A stretch of DNA of 64,000 bases from Botryosphaeria dothidea (lineage: Eukaryota; Ascomycota; Dothideomycetes; Botryosphaeriales; Botryosphaeriaceae): the NCBI GenBank assembly GCA_011503125.2, contig WWBZ02000073.1, positions 2,542,001 to 2,606,000 of the forward strand. The letters run 5' to 3'. The translations under genes and the position numbers were made by a program. Of this stretch, positions 10,712 through 22,059 are shown one piece after another. The stretch's first letter is position 1; every line of letters starts with the position of its first letter. The notes under the pieces were generated by a model. It was not told the DNA's origin, searched no databases, and saw only the letters and a program-made list of their open reading frames with translations.

Positions 10712-13700
10712 CGACTTGACTCCGACGGCGCAGGTAGATTTAGAGACCAACTCTGAAGCTCAAAAAGCAGCACGGCGATAGGAGTTACTTAGAGAAGATC
10801 TTTGAGGTCATTCAATCTCTTTGAAATAGCACTCCCGACCTCGGAAGCTTGCTGGTTTGGCTGGTTGTTGAGGTTGTTGCTTCTGAGATTTGACATTCGC
10901 GAAGGGCGGAAGGCAATGACTGTCCTCTCACGGCATCAAACGACGTTGAACTTTCTGATCTTTCTACAGCTCTGGTGTGGATAAGGGCTGTTGCTAGTCT
11001 CACTAGCAAGTTTTCTTGTCAAAGGGGGTGAAGTCAAGGCTGAGGCTGAAGTCAACGAACGTTAGGTCAGCATTATGACTTGGTACCAATAAGACATACT
11101 ATCCACAAAGAACCGAGCATCTGGTTGACGAATATGCATGTGCCCAACCTCAAGGACATGGTGAGCTGGCAGAAGGAGGACCGGGAATGGTGGTGCGGTA
11201 CATATACATGCAAGTATCTGAAGATTGTCAATAAGCACAACATAGGCAAATGAAATACTTCAGAAGAAATTACTTGGTGAGTCGGCCTATACGGACTTCG
11301 AACAAGGCCCCTGAGCCATCCGCTACTGGAACGGGCCGCCCCCAACGAATCGGAGGCAAGAGACGCAGGACGAATGAGTGACTTCTGATGTCCCTTCCCG
11401 TCACGCGGTTCAGGGCGATCGGCCGGTCAGCCGGATAAGACAGCTTTGCGCATCATCGGCGCAAACCCTGCCATTGAAGGACTCTCCCCGCCAAGATGAT
11501 GTTGGAAAGGCTGCCCAATCTTCCGCAGGGCTGTCACCACACACGTTGCGGGAGGCCGTTATTCATGCCCTGTATTATGATCAGGGCCGCTTCGCTATGT
11601 CCCGGACATAGTCCCTTCAGCTCACGAGGCCAGGCAGACATCAGCCTTGTCAACGATCGGAGATGGCGACGGAGGTGTCTCGTCCAAGATGTTGTGTAAC
11701 AAGCCGTGACATGTTTTCGGACTACAGGAGACTAAACATCATTAGCTGCTGCGGAGGGCTTTTGGAAGAGTGGTTCGACGTTACTGGATGCCGGAGAATC
11801 CTTCATGGTCTCGAGGTCTGACGTGTCGCGACGACCTAGGTAAGGATTGGTAGAGCAGTCTAGGGGGGATAAACTTCCTCTTTCGGAACGACACGGGCAG
11901 GCCGTGGGCACGCAGAGCAGCAAAAGCAACAAAGGGGCCGAAAGTCTTGAGAGAGCAGGCGAAGGTCTTATAGCTGACAGCGATTCTCCAGTGCTTTCTC
12001 ATGTGAGCAGTCAAATCTGCAGGCTGATCATTCAGAAGACGGTCCCATGGGGAAGGAGGTCAGAAGCTGCCGCAGGGACCCGAACAAGAGAAGTGGCTTG
12101 CTCCTTGACTGAGAAAGTGGTGGTGTGCGCCATCGGCTAACGAGGCAGTGTTCTCGATTGGGCTGATCGGCCTGAAGGCCTGCTGACGAAGCGGCAGATT
12201 TGCCGGATCTGTTTCGCCTTCCGGTCGCTTGGACAGACTGTGTTCTGCCTTCCTAATCTTTGCCGAGAAGAAGTATGAACTCGGTCAGTCAATTGTCGCG
12301 GGAGCATTAAGAGCAGGACTCGGTATCTGCCAAGCTCTTCGTTCGTATTCTTTGTCGCGATACTGGGTGCTGACGCAAACTGCAGAAAAGTGCGCCACAT
12401 GCTGCACTACGCCGCAATGGATATTTCTCACTTTGCAGAGGATTTCGACTGTTCCATTGAAGCGAGCGGGGTTCAGCCCAACAATTGCCTTTTTGCGCGT
12501 CCTTCCCCTGCTCCTCACATGTGATTCTCGTCGGAAGGTTGCGAATCATGATGAGACAAGCATTTCGTCATGCCAAAATGCGGCGAAGAAGTCATCATAT
12601 TCTCACGTATACCGTGTCACTCGCGTGGGGGTGGAGTTTTCACCCTGATGTTGTTCATCAGTCTTCTTGATAACGTGCGACAACTTGATAGAGTGCGAAC
12701 GATTAGTTGAGCTCTCCATGCGCAGCGATGCAGAATCACTCTTCGGAGGCGTTCTGTAGTGAGCTGAAGCGGCGAGACTTCCGCTATCAACGCGACGCTC
12801 AAAAAAAGTGCCCGAAAGGCGAATTTGCCACGAAATCGGATAACGTGGCATTTCCCGCATCTTGCGCAATCGCAAACGAGAAAAAGTCCATACCACTTAT
12901 GGAATGCTTAACTCCAGAGATAGGGAGAAACAAGTACACTTTCGCAAGATACGCACATGCGGGACAGCAGGGGTGGCTTGTCGTCTTCTGAAACATTAAG
13001 AAGGCACGGATGTTACTCCGTAGGTTGGAAATAGGAATCCCGAGGAAATAGTTCAGCGGAATGTAGGCAGACGGGCTTGAGTCGTAACCTTGGTTAACCC
13101 TGAGCTTGGAAATCTTCCTACATTCCTGGGAAGAGTCGACATAGAACACTGCTTATCAGCACGACTGTTCATGGATTAGCCCCGAGCTTTGTTGAAAGAT
13201 GCCCAATATGAAGCATTCATCTGGACGTGGTGATTCACGATCTCAGATAAATTCTCGTCTGGACGAACGCTTTGACTTCATACCTGGGGGCGGATGAATG
13301 AAGCTGGAAAAGGTAATTCAATTGGCATCGGGCAAAGGCTCCCCTGCTCATTGCGCATCGGCGATACGAGACGTGGGAAATTTCGTTGAAGTTTTAATCG
13401 TGAAGAAAATTCCAGCAGGAGCTCTGGAATGCTGAACGCAGACCATCCCGAGCACGTAAAAGTAACGTCTTTGGCAAGTTGGACCCAAACATTCGGTAGA
13501 GTTGTGGCAGGTCCAACTTGCCACGCCTTATCCGGTCGAACGAATGGGAAGCGGGTCGTGCCTGGCTAATGGTTCTCCAGACGTTTTGTGCGTGTCATTC
13601 CGTAAGTCGTCGTGGCAGCAAGGATGTCGTGAAAGACTGCCGTGGGTAGAGAAACTAAGTGCTGCGCGAGGAGTCTTATCAAAGTGATCGGCCCGTCACA

Positions 13701-14176
13701 GGCAAGGGGATGACGGGCCTCTCTGGGACGACGCGCACATCGGGTGATGGCAGCTTGGATGTGGAAACAGGAAGAAAGATAATTGGTCAAGAGACATATC
13801 CGTTTGCCTGCAGAGAGGCATTGTTGGAGTTTCACGACGCTGAGAACGGCCGTTGAATGAGGGACTGGGGCCCGTTGCTTAGGAACCAAGGACCGTGACT
13901 TGGCAAACCATTCTTGGCGGCATACCGTGTCCGGTGCCTCTATCTGGTGTAGGTAGCACGGAATACGTGAAAGCTTCAAGATGTAGGGCTGGTCCGGAGT
14001 CTTCGCGGAGATGTCGCGGTCCGCTTCCTTGCACGCCAGGTGTGTTCGTATTGTCGTTTCCATCTCTACTCTTCGTTCTTTGTCTCGTTGATGCCGTGAA
14101 GCCCTTCTACTGCAGCAGGTTCTGGCAGCCTCTATAGTAGTTGTCTCTCGTTGTAATTGAGGCAGAAATCGCCACG
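10712..14176. other. 3.4 kb without recognisable genes
   Basis: Long gap between the zinc-finger gene and the reductase. Both strands hold only short frames with no family resemblance. The longest, 13566-14306 on the minus strand, is Ser, Arg and Cys rich, shows no domain and overlaps the start of the reductase gene, so I do not call it. No inverted repeats, LTRs or RIP-like TA enrichment are obvious. The last part should carry the reductase promoter. Confidence 0.4.
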
Positions 14177-15350
14177 ATGACCGTTCAGAAGCCCCTCGAC
14201 ATTCTGATTTTTGGCACAGGAGGTGAGCAATCGGCACAGATCTTTGAAAGCTGTACTGACCATGGACACAGCTGTGGGTTCTACACTTGGATGGAGGTTG
14301 GCACAAAACCCGAATGCCAGGCTCTCAGTCGTTTGCCGCTCAAATTACGAGGCTGTCAAACGACGAGGGATCCAGCTGACGACCAAGATGTGGGGTAACG
14401 GTCAATTTACACCCTACCGTGTCATTCGCTCAACCCGGGAGGTGTCCGACATGTCGTTCGATTATGTGGTCTGCGCCAACAAAGTTACTTCCTCCGACGG
14501 TTTTTCTTTCATCAAAGAGCTTGGACCTGCTGTTTCCAAAAACACGACACTCGTCTCTGCTCAAAACGGGGTTGGGGTAGAAGCCCCGCTTCGTAGTGTG
14601 TTCCGGAATAACACGATTCTGTCTGCCGTCTGTTATATCAGCTGCCTGCAACCAGTTCCTGGCATCATCCAACAAGTTTCCAACATTCGACCTCATGCCT
14701 TCCACGTTGGCACGTATGATCCGCGCGACAGTGGCGCTGCGGAAGTGGACAGTCTGAAATTGGAGAAGTTTGTTGCTCTGGACGACAAATTCAAGCAAAT
14801 TGGTGATGTGCAGGCCGAACGGTGGACCAAGCAAATTTTCAATGGGGCCTGGAACCCAATGACTGCGATCTCCGGCCTCGAAACACATCCACTGCTTGAA
14901 TCTCCGTATGTGCAGACAGTGCTTCAGCTTGCTACTGAGATATACGAGGTTGCAGTCAACCTTGAAATCTCGCTTTCGGACGATCTTCCCGTCCAGACCA
15001 TCGAATTTGCCAGGAACAATCCATCTTTAGCGCCTTCGATGCTCCAAGACGCACGAAAGAACAGGCCGATGGAGGTAGAATCGTTATGCGGTAAGAATGC
15101 CATATCTGACAGGCACTGGGACAACGCTGATAAACTTCCAGGAAACATTTGCAGACTGGCAGACCAGAATGGCGTCCCGGTTCCAACCATCAAGTTGGTA
15201 TACCACACACTCCTGGAGATGAACAGGCGTATAATGGCACCAGAATTGTCACTGGCGAGCCGCACGGAGCATATCGTCAAGCGCAACCGCAGCGTGGCTC
15301 AGGAGATCACCGTCCGAAGGGCCGTCGAGGCGGCAGCAGCTGCTTGTTGA
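14177..15350 (+). CDS. 2-dehydropantoate 2-reductase family protein (ketopantoate reductase, ApbA/PanE type)
   Basis: NAD(P)H-dependent reductase of the ketopantoate reductase fold. The classical reaction reduces 2-dehydropantoate to pantoate in pantothenate and CoA synthesis. Fungi carry many paralogues with other or unknown substrates, so I do not assign the pantothenate step. Three exons (14177-14222, 14272-15090, 15142-15350) give 357 residues. The first intron lies inside the nucleotide-binding loop, which reads FGTGGAVGSTLGWRL once spliced. The middle shows NKVTSS and SAQNGVGVE, and the C-terminal domain has KQIFNGAWNPMTAI, matching the family's conserved K-x3-N block, then NRPMEVESLCGNI across the second intron. 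That intron is 51 bp and in frame. The gene is intact. Confidence 0.85.
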
Positions 15351-15839
15351 TTGAAGTCCGGGTCGTCTTTTAGGTTTTCTTTCTTTGAAAATGGCCTCGT
15401 AAAACAGCCATGTCCAGTTATCTCCTGTCTTTCGTACTTCAAGGAGGCCCGGGGCCTACTTTACACTTCCTATTCTCTTCTTGCGGTGACACAATGCTCG
15501 GCGACGAATGGCGCTAAGGAGGCAAGAATGGAGTACACCGAATATTTAGATCATTTAGATTGTCATTGGATCGTCCTGTACGTACAGTGACCTGACAAAA
15601 GTCTGCGCACGGGCATAACCGACTCACCAACACGATCCTCACCACCCACGACTGCGTTTTAACGCGCGCTTACTGCTATTGATACAAAGTTGCTAGTAGG
15701 TCAAAAATAAGTGCTAAATTCGATTCTAGTGTTGTTTTTATTGCTAGTATTTCGTGTGCCAGCCTTCTGCAGCGATAACTGCCTCACACCTGCGTTTCAT
15801 ACTACCCAATACCGAGTCGAATAACGACTGTGGTAGTTG

Positions 15840-16186
15840 CTCCCACGCGTCTTCTAGTGCTTATCCTAGCTTCTCTTTAATAACCTCTTCGCCTCTAGGC
15901 GCGTTTATAAGTTCTGGATAAAGCTCTAGGACCTTCGCTTTTAAATGAAACCAAATGTGTTCAATTGGATTTAAATCCGGACTGCATGCCGGCCAACGAA
16001 TAACATTTACGCGTTTCTCTTCAAACCACTCGCGTACTTTAATTGCCGTATGAATAGACGCATTATCCTGCATAAATAGCATGCCTCTTCGCCAAACCTG
16101 TGGTATATTTTCCTCGAGTACTTGTAGATAGGAGTTGGCCGAATACCCATTACGTTTAGCCGCTGGATCACGTACCATTACGTATA
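15840..16186 (-). pseudogene. Tc1/mariner transposase, C-terminal part (left arm)
   Basis: Open frame carrying the second and third catalytic residues of a DDE transposase: FMQDNASIHTA, and 34 residues after that Asp the Glu of SPDLNPIEHIW, a DD34E spacing typical of Tc1. Translation upstream breaks off at LYVMV, exactly where the LINE target duplication (taccattacgtata) begins. The continuation is found in the right arm near 27305. Confidence 0.85.
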
Positions 16187-16430
16187 GATAGATAGATAAA
16201 TTCATTTCTTCCCGATATAGCTCCCTTACGGGTCCATGCGGGGCTAGCTATCTGTAGTTATTTTACACGAGGGGGAAAACCTTTTCGCCTAGCAAAAACC
16301 CCTCCTCTCTCTCTAGGCATGCTATCCTATACTAGTTCTTGTTTTTCCTTCTTACCAGTAGCGGCTGCTATAGCAGCCCTATATTCACCTACTAGACCTA
16401 TCCCTTTAGTCCTTATCCTCGTAGTTGTCC

Positions 16431-16473
16431 GGGTCCTGGTGGTCCTGGTGGTCCTGGTGGTCCTCCTGGTTCC
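16431..16473. repeat. short tandem repeat (9-bp units, ctggtggtc)
   Basis: Four or so imperfect copies of a 9-bp unit inside the LINE 3' region. On the minus strand, which is the LINE sense strand, it would read as a Gly/Pro-rich repeat. It is too short and too simple to be a CRISPR array. Confidence 0.6.
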
Positions 16474-19400
16474 TCTTCCTAGTTGTCCTCCTGGATTAGT
16501 TCCCTTACCAGGCTGAATTGCTTGAGCAGCCCTAGGTGTAAGAACCAGTCTGTTGCTACTTTAATCCCCTTTTTTATTAAGAGGAGGGAATCGTAGTCCG
16601 TGGTCCCTGCCCTTTGGAGCATCTGTACCCTGCCCTGTTAGGAGTGGGGGCAGAAGAGGAGGATATGCTTTGGGGTTTGTCTATGCTAGCCGCATGGACA
16701 GGCAGGGCTAGGGTATCCTAGCACCTTGCGCCTAGAGAGGAAGTCCTCTAGTCTAATATGCTCAGTACGTAGTAGAGTGGCGAGTGTGCTCTGTGGCTTA
16801 GACAGTTCGCTATGAATTTATCGAATCTTTGGGTTCTACTGTATACTTTAGGCTACTAGCTTATCTTACCTTCCTTGGCTAGTAAACTTTATCCATCTCT
16901 TCTTCTACTTGTTCCTATATACTATACGTAGTCTTATTCGCTCCGGAAGACTCTAGTAGGTAGAGGGGCAGTAGTTAAGGAGGGCTATTACTCTTTCTCT
17001 AAGTAGAGTTCTTCTGGCTAGGCCGGCTGTGCCTCTGGTGCCTAGTATGGCCCGGGCTATCTCTTTAATACTCTAGCAAGTGTCCTCTACTACTATTGCC
17101 ACTAGGCCATCCCTAGATCTAATAGTCTAGGCTAGCGTTAGTTCGTCCAGGTAGAGTAAGAGTGGGGAAATCCCCGTCTCGTGCTCTAAAGTTTATATGC
17201 TAGTTAACTTATATACCCCTGAGATGGTGCGTAGGTACTGGTTTTAAATCTTCTGCAGTGGCTGGGTAGCTATCTTTCTCCACCCTAGGGTTCCCTCTAG
17301 GACGTGCTATATTCTATAGCCGTAGGTTATAACTGGTCTCACTACAGCTATATAGATATAGCGGGCTTTAGTAAATGAAGCTCCCTAGGTAGATACTGCG
17401 AGTCTAGAGAGAGATATACACTATTTAATTATCTTAGCTCCTATTTCCCTAATATAGGGTCCCCATCTAAGCTTATTATCTACGTGGACTCCTAGAATCT
17501 TAATTATAGGCTCTAGGCATCTAGTAAATCCAGGGATACGGATCTCTACTACCATATTAAATCTTCTTAGTTTTCTTATAAAATAAATAAGGTAATACTT
17601 ATCGGGCGAGAAAGCTAACCCGTAGGTAGCTGCCTAGCGCTCGTAAATTTAATATACGCCCTCTAGTATCCTATAGTTTTATTCTATAGATCTACTAAAG
17701 ATTAGAATATTAGTATTATCGACGAATCTAAGGGGGAAGGTATTACCTCTACGTAGCTATATAAGTAGATTAGAGGCAAAGAATAGGTAGAGGATCGGAG
17801 ATAGTAAGGATCCCTAGGGAATCCCGGTTAAGGTCTAGATTAGTAGACTAGTAAAGTCTCCGAAGGATAGCTAAGTAGTACGGTCCTATAGAAAGAATTA
17901 AGTAAATCTTTCTACCTATTCCGGGAGTCTTACTATCCTTATATTATAGAGAAGCCTTCTATAGGATACGTAGTTATATACTTCTAAGATATCCAGGCTA
18001 AGGACTAAAGCTACTAGCCCTAGATCTTATACTTAGATAGTATAGATCTATTCTATAAGTAGGTCGAGAGCTGCTACTACGGACCTATTTCTTCTAGCTT
18101 CTATCTATATATTAGGGAGTAGGCCGTATACTTTAGTAGCCTAGGAGATTCTATCTACTATAATTCTCTTAAGTAGCTTTCCTAGCGTATTAAGTAGGGT
18201 AATCGGCCTAAATAATTTAGCTTTAATATAGTTATCCCTCTATAGTTTCCTTAGGACTACGGTAATAAAGCTTTTAAACTACCTAGAATAGTATATAAGT
18301 ACGAGGTATTCCTAGAAGAGTCTAGTAAGTAGTCCGCTTAGTATCTAAGCGCACTACTTTAGAAACCTATTAATAATCTTATCTAGGCCTAGTACCTTAT
18401 CTAGAGGGAGCTTCTTAATAGTATAGAGGATCTACTCTTTAGTAAGGTCTTAAGAAATCTTTACTAGCTCTAGATATATATACCTATCTAGATCTAAGAG
18501 GTCGGTAGCCCTAAGAGGGGGGAAGAACTAGTTAGTAAGGATTTCTGCCTTGGCCGGATTATCGTAGCGTAGTTATCTATCTACTTTCTAGAGGGGTAGA
18601 AACTAAGATAGAGCTAGAGGCTCTAGTACCCTTATTCTTACCTACTTTAAGAGCTTCTAGAGTATAGATAGGTCTAAGGTAATCTTAGCTACTATTCTAC
18701 GCTATACTTTTATTCTATTTCTTCTAATCTACCTCTTCTTACTATTAGTAATAGTTTAGTATACTACTTAGTCCTTCTCCCTCTCTATAGCTATCTATTT
18801 CCTTCTAGCTACTCTCGCCTAGTATACTAGGTCCGAATACTTCTTTATCTATTATATAGAGGTCTAGGGCGAGGGTCTCGCTACTAGGATAGTTTCCTAG
18901 ATTATTCTTTAGATAACCTCCTAGAGTAGTTCCGTAAAGTAGTCTAGGTCTACTTTCGTATTAAGAGGGGCTACTCTAAGGTATTCGAGCTTTATTTAAA
19001 GTACTTAATTAGTTCTATTCTAGTCTACTTTTTTCTACTAGGGCCTTAGAGGACGTAGTTCTATAGAGGTAGGGGAGATATTAAGTATAGTAAGAATAGG
19101 TAGGTAGTCTAAGGAGGATTCGAGCTCCTAACTAACTCTATAGCTAAGAATCCTCTTCTTTAGCTACCGTATAGTAAAGATAAGGTCTAGAATACTCTCG
19201 CTACTACCCTCTCTTCTAGTAATAGTACCTCTTAGAAGAGCTAGGTATTAGAGTCTAAAGCCTTAGAATTAAGCCTTAGAGGATTATCGGTAGATTACGT
19301 AACGCCAAGCCTTTCTTATATATAACTTTCCTCTTTCTTCTATAACTTCTTCTCTTTCTCCTTAAGTCTAGCTTAACGTACTTAGCGTAATAAATCTTTT

Positions 19401-20333
19401 AGCGATTATTCTAAGGTTAAGCCCTAATACTAGGTTAAGGCTAGCTATCGTAGCTATTTTAATAAGGTCGTCTATAAGAGTATAGTATATAGGGGAGGTA
19501 ATACCTTCTTAGGTAGGATAGTAAAGATTAAAGTCCCCTAGTAGAATATACTCCCCTAGTTTTCTAAGGGCTTCTAGGAGAAGCGCTAAGGTTTCTAGAG
19601 CCGTACTAGTATAGGAGGCTAGTAGGGGGTTATAGTAGTTATAGATATAGATTATATATATCCTAGTAATAAGGGATAGTATAATAAGATCTAGTAAATA
19701 GACTATTACTTACTAGGAGTCGGGGCTAATAGCCTTACTTATAAAGAAGTAGGTTCTTACTACTTCCTTCTAGGGAAAAACTATATAGTAGGTAGGATAT
19801 CTTACTATTATCTTAACCCTTAGGTTTCTCTAAGGTTCCTAGATAGCTAGGATATAGTAGATCTTTAGGTCTACTTCCTTAAAGAGCGGGAGTATTACCC
19901 TATTCTTACTCTTATAGACGTTATACTATACGATAGAGAGAGAGCCTATATCTAATATTAACTTTCTTCTATCTCTAGGTCCGGCTACGAGGGGGCTAGT
20001 AGTATAGGCTATAAGGAGGGAGTTCCTACGGGCTCCTCTAAGGCGTGTTATAAGCTATTAAGTCTAGTAAACCTTATTTAGTTAGGAGGCGGGGGGCGGC
20101 TTAAGTCTCTTAGCCTACCTAGTCTCCTCTTAACCGGCTCCTCCTTCCTAATCCTCTTTCTTAGTCCGACCGTTAGCTAGTTAGTTTAGGGCTATATCTT
20201 AATTATTAGGGGTCCTTCCCGGTGCCTTTCTAGTACTACTAGGCGGGCCTAGACGGCCTTAGTATAGTAGGCTCTACGTATTAGGTAAGCGTTACTCTAG
20301 GCTATATACCTTTAGAAGTAGTTTATGTACTAC

Positions 20334-20702
20334 TATTATAAACGTGGCTTATGTAGACCCCTTACTTATTTACCTTCGTTAATTTAAAATCTAGATCTAG
20401 ACTTACCTGCTTACAAATCAGGAAGCTAGTATTTTAGTTCGTTCTTTATGTATATAAAGCTCGCCCCTCTGCTTTGTAGTTAGTTCTTTAGTCTAGTAAT
20501 GAGTATTCCTCGCGTATAACTTGGTACGCCTTGAATTGGACCTTGCTTGCCTCCCTCGTCCCTCGTCCCTCGTCCCTCGTCTTTCGCACCTCATACCCTC
20601 GCCCTTTGAACTACACCCTTATACTTCGGCATTGCTTTACCCCTACTGCCTTTACCGGCTTCGTTATCTCGTCTCTCCGCCCTCCAAGGTCCGTTCATTA
20701 CA
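20334..20702 (+). repeat. 5' LTR of the gypsy element
   Basis: 369 bp, ending in CA; the left terminus reads TA, which RIP could have made from TG. It has a TATA box (tatataaa, 20451-20458) and a run of CCCTCGT units at about 20553-20580. It differs from the 3' LTR at five sites by my reading, all consistent with C-to-T or G-to-A at CpA/TpG in the 3' copy. Confidence 0.88.
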
Positions 20703-20704
20703 TT

Positions 20705-20714
20705 TTGCTAGACT
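20705..20714 (+). promoter_or_regulatory. candidate self-priming primer binding site of the gypsy element
   Basis: The sequence ttgctagact starts two bases after the 5' LTR. It can pair with agtctagtaa at 20490-20499, about 39 bp downstream of the LTR TATA box and so near the expected transcript 5' end: nine Watson-Crick pairs and one G-U. Tf1/sushi-type chromoviruses prime reverse transcription this way instead of with a tRNA. The pairing is seen in the sequence; the function is inference. Confidence 0.45.
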
Positions 20715-20767
20715 CTTATCTAGTAGGCCTAAAGCTCTCGTCCAAGCCCAAGACTATAGCCTTCGAA

Positions 20768-22010
20768 ATGGGAAACGACCCGCCTCCCGACCCTTGGGAG
20801 ACGCTTTTCCAAATCCTCGATCAAGTCCCTGTCCCTGTCAATGCTCGTCCTACCTTCCCTGAAGATATCCCGGTTTCCCTACGCGTTACCCTTAGCCAGG
20901 CGTACGCTAGAGGAAGACAATCCTGCCTAAGATCCGATATCGATTCACCAGTTATCCCTGAGAATGCTACGAACGCCCAAGTTGCTTGCATCTTTCACTA
21001 CTACGGTTTCGGCCAAGATGAAGCCTTCGCCCGACTCCAACTACTAGCCCCGAACCTCCCTGCCAACACTCTAGCTACTACGTCCACGGTATCTTCTTTA
21101 GAAACCCCACGTCCCCGCATCCCTAAGGTATCGGATCCAGAACCCTTTAAAGGAGAACGCACTCGATTCAGAACTTCGCTACGCAACTTCAACTTAAATT
21201 TTGCCTCGGACCTATCTGCCTTTTACAACGGACATAGCTAAGATTACCTACGCTGGGTCATATCTTCGCGATGCGGCTTACACTTGGTTTGCCCCTTACG
21301 TCTCTGCTTCGAACGGTTCCGTAGACTTCGACAATTATGAGGTCTTCTACCAAGCTCTCAAGGCCGCATTTGATGATCCTGATGCTTACGCAACGGCTGA
21401 ACGATCCCTCCTCGCGCTTAAACAAGACAAGTCCTGCTCGGCTTACTACTCACGGTTTCTCTCGCTTATTACGACTCTTGGTTGGAAGGAAAACGCAGTG
21501 AAGATTCACTACTTCCGCCTTGGCCTTAAGGAGAACCTTAAGGATCTTCTTGTTGGACGTTCTATGCTACTGGAATTCGAAAAGTTCGCTGAAACCTGCA
21601 TTGCGTTGGATAACCAACTCTATGCTCGAACAATTGAGAAAAAGACACCCGTAACTCGTACCCCTACCTCGACTCCTCTCTCTACACCAGCTACCCCTCG
21701 ATCCTCGTCTCCCGCGCCAACCTCGATCCCCCAAAGTGAACCTATGGAACTGGATGCCTCTGCTCGAAAAGCGTACCGAAGAGCCAATAATCTCTGCGCT
21801 TACTGTGGTGATCCGAACCACTGGGTACGTGAGTGCCCTAAGGCAAAGGGTCCAAAGGGTTCAAAGGGTCCAAACCTTAATTCGACCACAACTACACCCT
21901 CTCCGCCCACCTCGCTACCAGTAATAAGTCCACTCGTCTCTAAAACCTCGACTCCTACAACTCCTCCTACGGCTTCAGTCCTCTACGTGTTAAAAAACGT
22001 AGAAGGCTAG
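20768..22010 (+). pseudogene. gypsy gag-like polyprotein, frameshifted
   Basis: Starts at ATG 20768, just after the 5' LTR. The first frame runs to about 21215 and continues in the next frame, probably because of one extra T in a T run. The second frame has the retrotransposon-gag core (SYLRDAAYTWFAPYV and following) and a zinc knuckle C-x2-C-x4-H-x4-C (CAYCGDPNHWVREC) near 21797-21838, then a Ser/Thr/Pro-rich tail ending at 22010. It packages the element RNA in the family; here it is broken. Confidence 0.8.
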
Positions 22011-22059
22011 GTAGTACCCGGCACCTGCCTAGCCCCCCGCTACTTTCTACTTCAAATCA

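Noticed and set aside
12229..12991. Overlapping frames of 94-139 codons
   Set aside because: No family resemblance on either strand and no consistent splice sites joining them.
13566..14306. 246-codon open frame on the minus strand
   Set aside because: No domain, Arg/Ser/Cys-rich shadow-like composition, and it overlaps the first exon and intron of the reductase on the other strand.
16431..16473. Short regular repeat resembling a CRISPR-like array
   Set aside because: Contiguous 9-bp units without spacers in a fungal retroelement; it is a simple tandem repeat.
20521..20862. Open frame starting inside the 5' LTR, also present at 25929 in the 3' LTR
   Set aside because: Repeats because the LTRs repeat; no similarity to a known product, and it overlaps the gag start in another frame.
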